From NCBI RefSeq assembly GCF_012650175.1, contig NZ_JAAILI010000040.1, positions 46,874-110,873 of the forward strand: a DNA stretch of 64,000 bases. Reading direction: 5' to 3'. This stretch comes from Sphingomonas sp. S2M10. GTDB lineage: Bacteria > Pseudomonadota > Alphaproteobacteria > Sphingomonadales > Sphingomonadaceae. A program made the position numbers and the translations under genes. The notes beneath the pieces are model-generated. The model was not told the DNA's origin, made no database searches, and saw only the letters and a list, made by a program, of their open reading frames with translations. Positions within the stretch are counted from its first letter, which is position 1. Each line of letters starts with the position of its first letter. This document shows, piece after piece, positions 18,157-26,666 of this stretch.

Positions 18157-18257
18157 AAAAAAAAGGGCCGCCTCAAAAAGGGCGGCCTTGGAAAGTTTTA
18201 GGAGAGGATGCCTGAAAGGCACCCCCTATGTGCGGTGCGGCACGATTTTGTGCAAGT
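18157..18257 (-). ncRNA. Candidate small RNA or cdc48 leader of about 100 nt
   Basis: On the minus strand a good sigma-70-like promoter (18264-18292) is followed after about 100 nt by a terminator hairpin and eight T. Between them lie a 7-bp stem-loop (18206-18212 with 18218-18224) and a single-stranded TCTCCTAAAAC (18195-18205), able to pair with Shine-Dalgarno sequences. No frame is evident. It could be a trans-acting sRNA, or an attenuated leader of cdc48, which begins 50 nt downstream. Prediction only. Confidence 0.45.
18165..18187 (-). terminator. Intrinsic terminator upstream of cdc48
   Basis: A 7-bp GC stem (18166-18172 with 18181-18187) is followed on the minus strand by eight T (18157-18164). 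No recognised minus-strand gene lies upstream of it. Confidence 0.7.
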
Positions 18258-18263
18258 GCGAAA

Positions 18264-18292
18264 ATTACACCGCGTAGATGCATGGCTTGCAA
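18264..18292 (-). promoter_or_regulatory. Sigma-70-like promoter reading toward cdc48
   Basis: TTGCAA (18287-18292) and TGTAAT (18264-18269), read on the minus strand, are separated by exactly 17 bp. Predicted start is near 18257. Confidence 0.5.
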
Positions 18293-18401
18293 TCGCGATT
18301 GTCTAAGGCGATATTCTCCATCAGCGGAGAGGGCAGTGGGGAAAGGCGTTGCGCTTTTGCCAGCCCTTTGCTGCACCGCACCAATTGAAAGACACGGATC
18401 G

Positions 18402-19307
18402 ATGCGTCGCCTACCGCCGCTCACCGCGATCGAAGCCTTTGTCCAGGTCGCCCGCCTGGGTTCGATCAAGGCCGCCGCCGAGGAACTGGCGCTGTCTTCG
18501 CCCGCGCTGAGCCGGCGGGTGCAGGCGCTCGAACGCTTTATCGGCAAGCCGCTGTTTGAACGCCGTCATCAGTCGCTGCGGCTGAACGATGATGGGGAAC
18601 GCTTGCTGGGGCTGATCGCCCCCGCGCTCGACACGATGACCGACGCCATCGAGACGATGACCAGCGGCAGCGAATTGCTGCGGCTCCGGCTGGGCGTGCT
18701 GCCGCTCTATGCGACACAGCAGCTGCTGCCGCGCCTGCCCGAGCTGAAGCAGCGCCACCCCGAACTCCACCTCGATGTGGATACCGGCAGCCATGGCATG
18801 GCGCGGCTGGGTGACGGGCTCGATGCCGCGATCGTCATCGCCCGCGACATCGATCCCGGCTATTATTCGCGGCGGCTGGATCGCAACCGGGTGCATGTGA
18901 TCGGCGCGCGCACGCTGGTGGAAGGCGCCAATCCGGTCCGCGATCCCACCGATCTGTCGCGCCTGACGGCGCTGGTCCATCGCGAAATGCCGGAGACCTT
19001 CACCGCCTGGCGGATGGCGGCGGGCTATCCCGATCTCGAGCCGGCCGCGATCGACCTGTTCGACTCGGGCAACCTGATGCTTGAGGCCGCCGCCCAGGGA
19101 CTCGGCGTCGCCTTCATGCTCGAGTCGCACTACCAGTCCGCCCGCGACGAGCGGCTGGTGCAGCTGTTCGATCTGACGGTCGAGAGCCATTACAGCTATT
19201 GGTTCGTCTGCCGCCCACGCGCACTGACGCTGCGCCCGGTGCAGCTGTTTCACGACTGGCTGATCTCGGCGATGGGCGCGGATTTGCTGGACATGCCGCG
19301 GGCCTGA
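18402..19307 (+). CDS. LysR-family transcriptional regulator
   Basis: The 301-residue regulator begins MRRLPPLTAIEAFVQVARLG. It has the LysR helix-turn-helix (SIKAAAEELALSSPALSRRV, residues about 20-40) and the following QALERFIGKPLFERR wing, then a two-lobe effector domain. The N-terminal form resembles the GcvA/AmpR branch. The ATG at 18402 fits the conserved N terminus. crtZ follows 23 bp after the stop, but LysR proteins usually control divergent genes, so a regulatory link to crtZ is unproven. Confidence 0.92.
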   Translation: MRRLPPLTAIEAFVQVARLGSIKAAAEELALSSPALSRRVQALERFIGKPLFERRHQSLRLNDDGERLLGLIAPALDTMTDAIETMTSGSELLRLRLGVLPLYATQQLLPRLPELKQRHPELHLDVDTGSHGMARLGDGLDAAIVIARDIDPGYYSRRLDRNRVHVIGARTLVEGANPVRDPTDLSRLTALVHREMPETFTAWRMAAGYPDLEPAAIDLFDSGNLMLEAAAQGLGVAFMLESHYQSARDERLVQLFDLTVESHYSYWFVCRPRALTLRPVQLFHDWLISAMGADLLDMPRA

Positions 19308-19330
19308 CCCTGCCTCTTTGGGCAAAGTCA

Positions 19331-19867
19331 ATGGAATGGGACGGGCAGATCGCCTACATGAGCCCAATGTCGCCGCTCACCGCCTTTCTGATCTTCTTCG
19401 CCACCGTGCTCGGCATGGAGCTGTTCGCCTATGCCGCGCACCGGTGGATCATGCACGGCCCGGGCTGGTTCCTGCACGCCAGCCACCATCGCCCGCGTTC
19501 CGGCAACTGGGAGCTCAACGATCTGTACGCCGCGATCTTCGCGGTGCCGTCCTTCGTGCTGCTGCTGGGCGGCGTGCAGCTTGGCTGGTGGCCGGGCTAT
19601 ACCTGGATCGGGGCCGGTATCGCGGCGTACGGCGCGATCTATTTCGGCTTCCACGACCTGATCGTCCACAAGCGGATCCGCCACCGCTACATCCCCCGTT
19701 CCAGCTACATGAAGCGGATCGTTCAGGCGCACCGGCTCCACCATGCCGTGCACACCCGCAAGGGCACGGTTAGCTTTGGCTTCCTCTACGCGCCCAAGCC
19801 CGAATCCCTGAAGGCGCAGCTTCGGAAGAGCGGCGTTCTGACGCAAGCCAGCACCATCCCGGATTGA
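19331..19867 (+). CDS. crtZ: Beta-carotene hydroxylase CrtZ
   Basis: This integral-membrane di-iron hydroxylase adds 3-hydroxyl groups to beta-carotene rings, giving zeaxanthin. The four His clusters of the fatty-acid-hydroxylase superfamily are present: [26 protein letters not shown] and HRLHHAVH. About four hydrophobic segments surround them. ATG choices are 19331 and 19358, and the domain starts after the second. Sphingomonads typically make yellow nostoxanthin-type pigments, to which this step belongs. No other crt gene is in the window. Confidence 0.92.
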   Translation: MEWDGQIAYMSPMSPLTAFLIFFATVLGMELFAYAAHRWIMHGPGWFLHASHHRPRSGNWELNDLYAAIFAVPSFVLLLGGVQLGWWPGYTWIGAGIAAYGAIYFGFHDLIVHKRIRHRYIPRSSYMKRIVQAHRLHHAVHTRKGTVSFGFLYAPKPESLKAQLRKSGVLTQASTIPD

Positions 19868-19901
19868 CGACGCCCGGCCTTGGACCCACATCCATGGGCC
19901 T

Positions 19902-20315
19902 ATGGAACAGCTGAATCTTTCCGAGTCCGAATGGCGCAAGCGCCTCACCCCCGAGCAGTTCCACGTGCTGCGCGAAGCGGGCACCGAGCGCGCATTCTCG
20001 GGCCGCTACAACGACAACAAGGCCGACGGCATCTATCGTTGCGCCGCCTGTCAGCTCGAATTGTTCGACAGCATCGACAAATATGACTCGGGCTCGGGCT
20101 GGCCCAGCTTCACCCGGCCGGTGGCGCCGGAGCATGTGACCGAGCATGCCGATACCAGCCATGGCATGCGCCGGATCGAAGCACGCTGCGCGCGCTGCGA
20201 CGGTCATCTTGGCCATGTCTTTCCCGATGGACCGCCGCCGACCGGCCTGCGCTACTGCATGAATTCGGTAAGCCTCGACTTCCGGCCGCGCGCGGCAGGA
20301 GCTTCGGCCGCCTGA
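19902..20315 (+). CDS. msrB: Peptide-methionine (R)-S-oxide reductase MsrB
   Basis: MsrB repairs the R-epimer of methionine sulfoxide in proteins using thioredoxin. The 137 residues include a zinc site from two CxxC pairs (CAAC and CARC), the substrate loop [22 protein letters not shown], and the catalytic Cys in [13 protein letters not shown]. No signal peptide, so cytoplasmic. Length is typical of the family. Confidence 0.96.
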   Translation: MEQLNLSESEWRKRLTPEQFHVLREAGTERAFSGRYNDNKADGIYRCAACQLELFDSIDKYDSGSGWPSFTRPVAPEHVTEHADTSHGMRRIEARCARCDGHLGHVFPDGPPPTGLRYCMNSVSLDFRPRAAGASAA

Positions 20316-20359
20316 TCCTTGTGGGAAGCCCCGCAAGGCTGTAATCGACCACGCCGTAC

Positions 20360-22510
20360 ATGGCCGTGAAATCGAAAATCGCAGCTGCGCCCTGGTGGCG
20401 CCGGGGCTCCTTCTGGAAGAAGTTCTTCCTCTGGTCGTTGATCAGCGGCATCGCGGTGGCGCTGATCGCCTTCATCGCGCTGGTGATCGCGGTCTATTCG
20501 GCGCGCTCGACGCTGCCCAGCTTCGACGAGATGAAGTCCTCGCCCAACGGCCAGATGATCCGCGTCCATGCGGTGGACGGCACGGTGCTGGTCTCGCTCG
20601 GGCCGAGCTATGGCGAATGGATCCGGTACGGCCAGATTCCGCAGGCGATGAAGGACGCGATCATCGCGACCGAGGACCGCCGCTTCGAATCGCACTGGGG
20701 TGTCGATCCGATCGGCGTAGCGCGGATCTTCTGGGTAGCCAAGCGGCTGCATGACGAAGGCCGGCGCCTGCAAGGCGGGTCCACCATCACCCAGCAGGTG
20801 GCGCGCACCATCTTCCTCTCGAACAAATACAGCGTTACCCGCAAGATCCGCGAGGCGATCCTTGCACTGGCGCTCGAGCGGAAATTCTCCAAGCAGCAGA
20901 TCCTCGAGCTCTACCTGAACAAGGTCTATTTCGGCGGCGGCGCGTACGGCATCGACGCGGCGAGCCGAAAATTCTTCGGCCATCCTGCGACGACTCTTTC
21001 GCTCGGCGAATCCGCCATCGTCGCTGGCCTGGTCAAGGCACCCTCGCATTACTCGCCCACCGCCGATGCCGAGGCCGCAGTCGACCGCGCGACGGTGGTG
21101 CTCAAGCTGATGGCCGACGCCGGCAAGATCAGCGCGGCCCAGGCCAGCAGCACCGATCCGCACGCGGTGCAACTCGCGCCCGAGCCCAAGCAGAACAGCG
21201 TCCGCTATTTCACCGATTGGGCGCTGCCCCAGCTGGAGACGCTGATCGACGAGACCGAGGCGCCGCTCGACGTGTGGACGACGCTCGACCTCAACATGCA
21301 GCGCAGCGCCGACCAGGCGATCCGCGTCAACGCACCCGACGGCGCGCAGGGCGCGCTGGTCTCGATCGACCGGGACGGTGCGGTACGGGCGATGGTGGGC
21401 GGCAAGGACTATGTGTCCTCGATCTACAACCGCGCGACCCAGGCGCAGCGCCAGCCGGGCTCGTCGTTCAAGCTGTTCGTCTATCTCGCGGCGCTGGAAG
21501 CCGGGCACAAGCCCGACGACATCGTCGTCGACGAGCCGGTGACGATCGATGGCTGGAGCCCGCGGAACGATTCGCGCCGCAACAGCGGCCCGATCACGAT
21601 CCGCACCGCCTTCGCCTATTCGGTCAATACGATCGCGGCGAAGTTTGGCCAGGAGGTGGGCTTCACCACCATTGCCGATATGGCCCGGCGCTTCGGCCTC
21701 ACCACGCCGATCAACACCCAGCCGGCGATGGTGCTCGGCACCTCCAATGTGCGCCTGATCGACATGACTCGTGCCTTTGCCTCGGTGGGCAATAACGGCG
21801 TGGCGGTGACACCCTATGGCATCACCCGTGTGACCGCGAACAATCGCGTGATCTACCAGCACGAGGTGGATACCAGCCACGTGCTCGTCGCCAATTATGT
21901 GGCGGCGCAGATGATCGACCTGATGCAGACGGCGGTCGCCACCGGCACCGGCCGCGCGGCGCAAATCGGACGACCTGTCGCGGGCAAGACCGGCACGACC
22001 AGCTCGAACAAGGACGGGTGGTTCATCGGATTCTCCAGCGGCCTCACCACCGGCGTGTGGATGGGGCGCGACGACGCCAAGGTGGTGCCGGGCCTGCAGG
22101 GCGGCCGCGCGCCCGCACGCGCTTTCCACGACTTCATGATCCAGGCGGTCGCCAACCGGCCGGTCGAGCAGTTCGAGACGCAGTTGACGCCGCCCGACAA
22201 TATGCTGGAGCCCGACGAGGACGCCTATGGCGCACCCGACAACGGCATGATGGTGGACGAGGACGGCAACCCGATCGTGCAGCCGCCCCAGGTGCCTGTG
22301 GAGCCGCAGGACGGCGAGGACATGGATGCCGCGCCTGCTCCCGCGCAGCAGGGAGGCCGCCCGGCCCCCGTCCAGCAGCAAGGCGACCGGCTCGACCGTG
22401 ACTGGATCAACCGGATGACCGGCCGACCTCCGGCCCAGCAGCAGCAACCGGGTCGCCAGCCGCAGCGCCCGCCTGCGCCGCAAAACCAGCGACCCAACGA
22501 CGAATACTGA
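20360..22510 (+). CDS. Class A penicillin-binding protein (PBP1A type)
   Basis: This bifunctional peptidoglycan synthase has 716 residues. It has a single N-terminal membrane anchor (about 20-48) and a GT51 transglycosylase domain with ATEDRRFESHWGVDP and GGSTITQQVARTIFL. The transpeptidase has the SSFK serine in QRQPGSSFKLF, SVN in AYSVNTIAAKFG, and KTGTT in VAGKTGTTSSNKDGWF. The last 100 residues are a Pro/Gln-rich, probably disordered periplasmic tail. It differs from E. coli MrcA by lacking an obvious OB/ODD insert. Confidence 0.94.
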   Translation: MAVKSKIAAAPWWRRGSFWKKFFLWSLISGIAVALIAFIALVIAVYSARSTLPSFDEMKSSPNGQMIRVHAVDGTVLVSLGPSYGEWIRYGQIPQAMKDAIIATEDRRFESHWGVDPIGVARIFWVAKRLHDEGRRLQGGSTITQQVARTIFLSNKYSVTRKIREAILALALERKFSKQQILELYLNKVYFGGGAYGIDAASRKFFGHPATTLSLGESAIVAGLVKAPSHYSPTADAEAAVDRATVVLKLMADAGKISAAQASSTDPHAVQLAPEPKQNSVRYFTDWALPQLETLIDETEAPLDVWTTLDLNMQRSADQAIRVNAPDGAQGALVSIDRDGAVRAMVGGKDYVSSIYNRATQAQRQPGSSFKLFVYLAALEAGHKPDDIVVDEPVTIDGWSPRNDSRRNSGPITIRTAFAYSVNTIAAKFGQEVGFTTIADMARRFGLTTPINTQPAMVLGTSNVRLIDMTRAFASVGNNGVAVTPYGITRVTANNRVIYQHEVDTSHVLVANYVAAQMIDLMQTAVATGTGRAAQIGRPVAGKTGTTSSNKDGWFIGFSSGLTTGVWMGRDDAKVVPGLQGGRAPARAFHDFMIQAVANRPVEQFETQLTPPDNMLEPDEDAYGAPDNGMMVDEDGNPIVQPPQVPVEPQDGEDMDAAPAPAQQGGRPAPVQQQGDRLDRDWINRMTGRPPAQQQQPGRQPQRPPAPQNQRPNDEY

Positions 22511-22516
22511 TCGCCT

Positions 22517-22545
22517 GGCGCGCCTCCCGGTCGCGGGCGCGCTTT
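22517..22545. terminator. Hairpin between pbp and ygjP-like gene
   Basis: GCGCGCC (22518-22524) pairs with GGCGCGC (22536-22542), followed by TTTG on the plus strand. It separates two convergent genes. Confidence 0.5.
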
Positions 22546-22546
22546 G

Positions 22547-23218
22547 CTATTCCCGCCCCACCCAGTGCAGCCCGGCGCCGTGCGTGCGCAGCCAGTGCCG
22601 GTGCGGCGTCGGGTCGGCGCCGTAGAGCTGTTCGACCAATGCGTGGAAGTCGGGACCATGGTTCATGTGCACCCGGTGCGCGACTTCATGCGCCACAGTG
22701 GCCCGACGCACCGCGCTGGGTGCGAGGATCAGCCGCCAGCTGTAGCGGATCACGCCCGTCGACGCGCAACTGCCCCAGCGACTGCGCGCATCGCCGATCG
22801 CCACCTTGGTGACCCGCACCCCGGCCAGCGCAGCATAATGCGCGGTATCCGCGCTCAGCACCCGCAGCGCCTCGGCGCGGAGCCAGCGCTCCACGCGGCG
22901 GGGAAGCCCCTCCTCGGTGCCGCCGCAGAGGAGCTGGTCACCGTCGCGTCGCACGCTGCGCATCCCCGCCGCCGGCCAGACGATGGTCAGCACACCGTCC
23001 TCGAACGGCACCTGTGCTCCCGCCATGAAGGGTTTGCCGCCCGGCAGACGGTCACGCTGCGCGGCGATCCAGCCCTGCTGCTCGCTCACCCATTGCATTG
23101 CCTTAGCGAGCGACGCGCGCGGCGGGATGGTCAGCCGCACCTTGCCGTCGCGGGGATCGATGGCGAGCCGCATCCGCCGCGCACGGGGATGGCGGATCAC
23201 TTCGAGCCCTTCGATCAA
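22547..23218 (-). CDS. YgjP-like (DUF45) zinc metallopeptidase
   Basis: The 223-residue protein is of the SprT/WSS1-like DUF45 group. The zinc motif is in VAHEVAHRVHMNHGPDFHAL, the family phrase RWGSCASTGVIRYSWRLI precedes it, and a basic N-terminal half carries RHPRARRMRLAIDP. E. coli YgjP is not well understood. No ATG exists near the conserved N terminus. A TTG at 23218, overlapping the ycgN stop as TTGA, fits best, with a GTG seven codons on as alternative. Probable operon SCO1-ycgN-ygjP. Confidence 0.82.
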   Translation of the reverse strand: MIEGLEVIRHPRARRMRLAIDPRDGKVRLTIPPRASLAKAMQWVSEQQGWIAAQRDRLPGGKPFMAGAQVPFEDGVLTIVWPAAGMRSVRRDGDQLLCGGTEEGLPRRVERWLRAEALRVLSADTAHYAALAGVRVTKVAIGDARSRWGSCASTGVIRYSWRLILAPSAVRRATVAHEVAHRVHMNHGPDFHALVEQLYGADPTPHRHWLRTHGAGLHWVGRE

Positions 23219-23649
23219 AGGCGCCGATCCGTCATGTGATGTTCGAGATCGCCGGCATCGTCCTCGGAGATGGTCCAGCCGCGCGTCGACTCGCCGGCCT
23301 TGTGCACCGCCTCGCGATCGCCCGAGACGAGATAGTGCCAGTCGGGCAGCTTCTCGCCGTTCGCGCGGAGGCGATAGGCGCAGGTGCTGGGCAGCCATTC
23401 GATGTCGGCGACGTTGCGTGTCGTCAGCCGCACGCATTCGGGCACATAGGCGCGACGATGCTTGTAATCCCTGCACAGGCCCATGCGGCGATCGAGCAGC
23501 TTGCAGGCGACGTTGGTGGCGAACAGCTCGCCGGTCTCCTCGTCCTCCAGCTTGTGCAGGCAGCATTTGCCGCAGCCGTCGCACAGGGCTTCCCATTGCG
23601 CGCGGTCCAGGGCCTCCAGCGGCAGATCTTCCCAGAATTTGATGGTCAA
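23215..23649 (-). CDS. YcgN family (UPF0260) cysteine-cluster protein
   Basis: The 144 residues carry the UPF0260 cysteine pattern: CDGCGKCCLHK at the N terminus, NVACKLLDRRMGLCRDY, PECVRL, and WLPSTCAYR. These probably hold a zinc or iron-sulfur centre. Function is unknown. The start appears to be TTG at 23649, overlapping the upstream SCO1 stop as TTGA, since the family begins close to KFWE-x-PL. The stop likewise overlaps the ygjP start. Confidence 0.85.
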   Translation of the reverse strand: MTIKFWEDLPLEALDRAQWEALCDGCGKCCLHKLEDEETGELFATNVACKLLDRRMGLCRDYKHRRAYVPECVRLTTRNVADIEWLPSTCAYRLRANGEKLPDWHYLVSGDREAVHKAGESTRGWTISEDDAGDLEHHMTDRRL

Positions 23650-24236
23650 CGCACCCAATGCTCGAGCTCGGCGACGATCGCCGGGGGATCCTTTTCCAGC
23701 GGCAGGCTGGTGATCGGTTTGCCGTCCGGCCCCATCAGATAGGCCACCTGCGTGTGGCCCATCAGATAGCCTGACGGCGTCGGCTGCTTCATATAGGCGA
23801 CGGCATAGGCCTTCGCCACCTGCGCGATCGCCTGCGGGGTGCCGGTAAGGCCGATCAGCCGCGGGTGGAAGTTGCCGACATATTCCTTCAGCTGGGCGGG
23901 CTTGTCGCGCTCGGGATCGATGGTGATGAACAGCGGCACGATCTTCTGCGCGGTCCGGGGCGCCTGCTTGTCCAGCGTGCGCAACGCCGCGCCGATCTTG
24001 GTCAGGTCGGTCGGGCACACGTCCGGGCAATAGGTGTAGCCGAAATAGACGATGCGATATTTGCCCGCGAAATCGGCATCGGTAACGGTCTTGCCGTTCT
24101 GGTCGACGAGCGTGAAGGGTCCGCCGATCCGCGCGCCCGCTAGGGGCGGCTCGCCGGAGCCGCTTCCGCCGCATGCCGAGAGCATCAGCATTGCAGCAGG
24201 TATCAACGCTCGAAACATGCTGTTCATGGTATCCAC
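23646..24236 (-). CDS. SCO1/SenC copper chaperone lipoprotein
   Basis: The 196-residue lipoprotein is of the SCO family, which metallates or reduces the CuA site of cytochrome oxidase at the periplasmic face. It has a signal ending in the lipobox LMLSAC (Cys22), a thioredoxin fold, the copper motif YTYCPDVCP (Cys70, Cys74) and the third ligand His161 in MGHTQVAYL. The start may be the first ATG or the ATG at codon 4. No oxidase genes are adjacent. Confidence 0.92.
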   Translation of the reverse strand: MDTMNSMFRALIPAAMLMLSACGGSGSGEPPLAGARIGGPFTLVDQNGKTVTDADFAGKYRIVYFGYTYCPDVCPTDLTKIGAALRTLDKQAPRTAQKIVPLFITIDPERDKPAQLKEYVGNFHPRLIGLTGTPQAIAQVAKAYAVAYMKQPTPSGYLMGHTQVAYLMGPDGKPITSLPLEKDPPAIVAELEHWVR

Positions 24237-24298
24237 CGCCAGTCTTTGCTAGGAAGCCGGTCGCATCCGTCGCCAGTATCGAAGGTACCGATCCAGCA

Positions 24299-24919
24299 AT
24301 GACGCTCCGTCTCGCCTCTGCCGCCGCCGCCGCGGCGTTGTTTCTCCTGCCGCTCCCCGCACTCGCCCAGGGCATGGGCCAGCCGCGCGAGAGCATCCAG
24401 TTCCTCGACGCGATCCGTAAGCAGGACGGGAACAAGGTCAACGAGTTCCTGCGCGACAAGGCGCTATCGATGATCAACGTCAAGGATCCCTATGGCACCG
24501 GCGAGGCAGCGCTGCACATCGTCGTGAAGCGCCAGGATCCAACCTATCTTTCCGTTCTGATCAACCAGCCGGGCGTAAACCCCAATATCCAGGATCGCGA
24601 CGGCAACACGCCGCTGATCTTCGCCGCCGGCCTTGGCTGGGGCCCGGGAGTGGACGCGCTGATCGCCAAGAAGGCCAATGTCAATCTGGCGAACAATGGC
24701 GGAGTCACGCCGCTGATCCGCGCCGTGCTCGCGCATGACGCCGAGGTGGTGAAGAAGCTGCTCGACGCCGGCGCAGATCCCGATCGCGCCGATTTCGGCG
24801 GCGGGCTTTCGGCACGGGAATATGCCACGCGCGAAACCCGCTATCCATCGATCGCCAAGCTGCTCGCCGATGCCCCAAAGCTCGGCCGCGCCGCGGCCGC
24901 AGCGGGCCCGAAGCTCTAA
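24299..24919 (+). CDS. Exported ankyrin-repeat protein
   Basis: The 206 residues start with a clear signal peptide (MTLRLASAAAAAALFLLPLP, cut after ALAQ). About four ankyrin repeats follow, with the typical DRDGNTPLIFAAGLG, NNGGVTPLIRAVLAHD and VVKKLLDAGADPDRADFGG. The protein should be periplasmic and bind other proteins. It is divergent from the SCO1 gene, 62 bp apart. Specific role unknown. Confidence 0.88.
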   Translation: MTLRLASAAAAAALFLLPLPALAQGMGQPRESIQFLDAIRKQDGNKVNEFLRDKALSMINVKDPYGTGEAALHIVVKRQDPTYLSVLINQPGVNPNIQDRDGNTPLIFAAGLGWGPGVDALIAKKANVNLANNGGVTPLIRAVLAHDAEVVKKLLDAGADPDRADFGGGLSAREYATRETRYPSIAKLLADAPKLGRAAAAAGPKL

Positions 24920-24926
24920 GCCAGGG

Positions 24927-25424
24927 TCAAAAACCGTCGGCGACGTCGGGGTCCAGCATGCCCAACAGCCTTCGCCCCGCCCGGCGGGCGAAGGCGAGCG
25001 TGGCCTTGCGGCGGGCAGGAGCGGCGAGCGGCACTGTCGCCGCCTCGCGTGCCACTGCGGCGTCATAGCGATCGGCCACGATCAGCCCGGTGCGTTCGGG
25101 CAGGAAATGCGGCTGGTCGAGCGGCCGCAGATCGAACCCTTGCGGCACCGCCCAGAAAAACCTATCGCAGTGCCCCAGATATTCGGGCCATTTGGCGTCG
25201 CCGAGCAGATCCGCGCGCGACACCTTGATCTCGACGATCACGATATTGCCGCGCGCATCGAGTGCCATCAGGTCCACGCGCCGGCCGCCCTCCAGCGGCA
25301 CCTCGCCGATGGCCACGCAGTCGTGTCGCAGCAGCATCCGGCACACGCCACGCACGACATCGGCAGCGACCAGCGCTTCGGCTTCCGGGGTCATGGCAGG
25401 TGGCAAGGGCGTATGCGCGTTCAT
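24927..25424 (-). CDS. mmcB: MmcB-family DNA repair protein
   Basis: The 165 residues have a PD-(D/E)xK-like core: RRVDLMALDARGNIVIVEIK gives the Asp, Glu and Lys. They also have the family phrase WPEYLGHCDRFFWAVPQGF. In Caulobacter MmcB is linked to mitomycin C resistance. I take the ATG giving MNAHTPL. An in-frame ATG six codons earlier (25442) is possible. The gene is convergent with the ankyrin gene, 7 bp between stops. Confidence 0.85.
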   Translation of the reverse strand: MNAHTPLPPAMTPEAEALVAADVVRGVCRMLLRHDCVAIGEVPLEGGRRVDLMALDARGNIVIVEIKVSRADLLGDAKWPEYLGHCDRFFWAVPQGFDLRPLDQPHFLPERTGLIVADRYDAAVAREAATVPLAAPARRKATLAFARRAGRRLLGMLDPDVADGF

Positions 25425-25455
25425 CACGGGAACGTAGAACATTTCACGAACGCAG

Positions 25456-25481
25456 AAAAGCCGCCGAATCGCTTCGGCGGC
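25456..25481 (-). terminator. Intrinsic terminator after cell-wall hydrolase gene
   Basis: A 9-bp stem (25460-25468 with 25473-25481) with a 4-nt loop is followed on the minus strand by TTTT (25456-25459). Confidence 0.85.
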
Positions 25482-25509
25482 GTTTCAGGCGCTGCGGGCC
25501 GGAGCCCGA

Positions 25510-26163
25510 TCAGCGGTAGAAGATGTGATTCCCCACGGTTGCGACCGAAGCGCGACCCTGGGCACCGTTGACGTAGCGCGCATGGAAATAGAGCGCGTCC
25601 CCGGCCGGACTTTCCCACAGATTCTTACGGGCGACCTGCGCCACCGCGAGCGCGCGGCGCCACTGGGCATTGGCCGGCGGCGTCGGGAGCTTGCCGCGAC
25701 GAACGAACGAGAACTGGCCCTTCTGGGTCACCACCGAGCAGACCGAGCCGGGAAACCGGCCAGAGGTACTGCGGTTGAGGATCACGTCGGCAACAGCGAG
25801 CTGGCCCGACAGGGGCTCGCTGCGAGCCTCGAAATAGACGCCGGTAGCGAGGCAGCGGAGCTCGCGATCCTCTTCGAGCGCGGCGATGTCCTCCTGCGCA
25901 GCGACTGCATCGGAGAGGCTGGCATATTCCGGGGTGGCGTCGTCCTCGGCATCGGAACCCTGCTGCTCGACCGCGGCCTGGGGCGCGGGAACCTGCTGGG
26001 AAGCAAGGACGTTCTGTACCTGAGCCGGTGCGGGCTGCACCGTTGCCTGGACCGGCGCTTCCTGCTGCGGAAGCGGGCTCAGATTGAGCGTGGCGGCATT
26101 CGCAAGTGCGCCAGCGCAAAAAGTCACAGCTGCGAAAGTCGCAGCCCGTGGCAGAAACTTCAT
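25510..26163 (-). CDS. SleB-type cell wall hydrolase
   Basis: The 217-residue exported protein has a signal peptide ending in ALANA and a low-complexity Ala/Gln/Pro linker (about 30-95). A C-terminal Hydrolase_2 (SleB) domain follows, with LRCLATGVYFEARSEPLSGQ (catalytic Glu expected in YFEARSE), VADVILNR and GDALYFHARYVN. SleB relatives cleave peptidoglycan glycan strands. The ATG at 26163 gives a proper signal sequence; an extra 23 codons upstream are not signal-like. Confidence 0.9.
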   Translation of the reverse strand: MKFLPRAATFAAVTFCAGALANAATLNLSPLPQQEAPVQATVQPAPAQVQNVLASQQVPAPQAAVEQQGSDAEDDATPEYASLSDAVAAQEDIAALEEDRELRCLATGVYFEARSEPLSGQLAVADVILNRSTSGRFPGSVCSVVTQKGQFSFVRRGKLPTPPANAQWRRALAVAQVARKNLWESPAGDALYFHARYVNGAQGRASVATVGNHIFYR

Positions 26164-26324
26164 TTCAAATCTATATTGTGCGGTTGGCGTGCGATCGGCC
26201 GCTGCTCGCGAGGAGACTGGACCGCCGGACATACCCCCCGACTGCGTAACCGATCGACTTCACACCCCGAACGGCACAACGCGAATTGACGTGGTGAACC
26301 CTTTCGCGGGCGAAGGCCGCACTG

Positions 26325-26666
26325 TCAACAAAGGTTCATCGTTTCAGCGGCGAACCGTTCGGCGCCTGCGATATCCAGTTCTACGACCCAGAGATCGCTG
26401 TCGCGTTCGCGCCGCCGCCGCCAGTAGGCGCTTGCTTCCGCCTCATCGGCCAGGACCCGGGGGCCGGAAGGGAGCAGCGCGGCTACGCCATCAGGCCCCA
26501 CGCCACGTTCGACGAAGCGTGGATCGGCGCCACGCTCCAGCAGCAGCAGCAGGATAGCACCCGAGGTCGCATCGCCTCTGGCCAGCACCATTGCCGAGCC
26601 GCCCGCGCCATCGGCCCGCCGCACCAGCGCGCTCACCAGCATCGCGCTGGTCAGCCGCGCCGTCAT
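26325..26666 (-). CDS. DUF1491 family protein
   Basis: This small alphaproteobacterial protein has 113 residues. The characteristic order is LVSALVRRADGAGGSAMVLARGD, an LLLLLERG strand, and the end YWRRRRERDSDLWVVELDIA with a FAAETMNL finish. Function unknown. The start overlaps the thioesterase stop (ATGA), placing it at the end of an hpf-ptsN-thioesterase-DUF1491 run. Confidence 0.82.
   Translation of the reverse strand: MTARLTSAMLVSALVRRADGAGGSAMVLARGDATSGAILLLLLERGADPRFVERGVGPDGVAALLPSGPRVLADEAEASAYWRRRRERDSDLWVVELDIAGAERFAAETMNLC

Noticed and set aside
19955..19975. TTCCACGTGCTG in msrB resembling parS
   Set aside because: Only the central CACGTG and one arm match; the other arm lacks the GAAAC half.
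20252..22483. 743-residue minus-strand frame across the PBP1A gene
   Set aside because: The sense frame has all GT51 and transpeptidase motifs; the antisense is Arg/His-rich noise.
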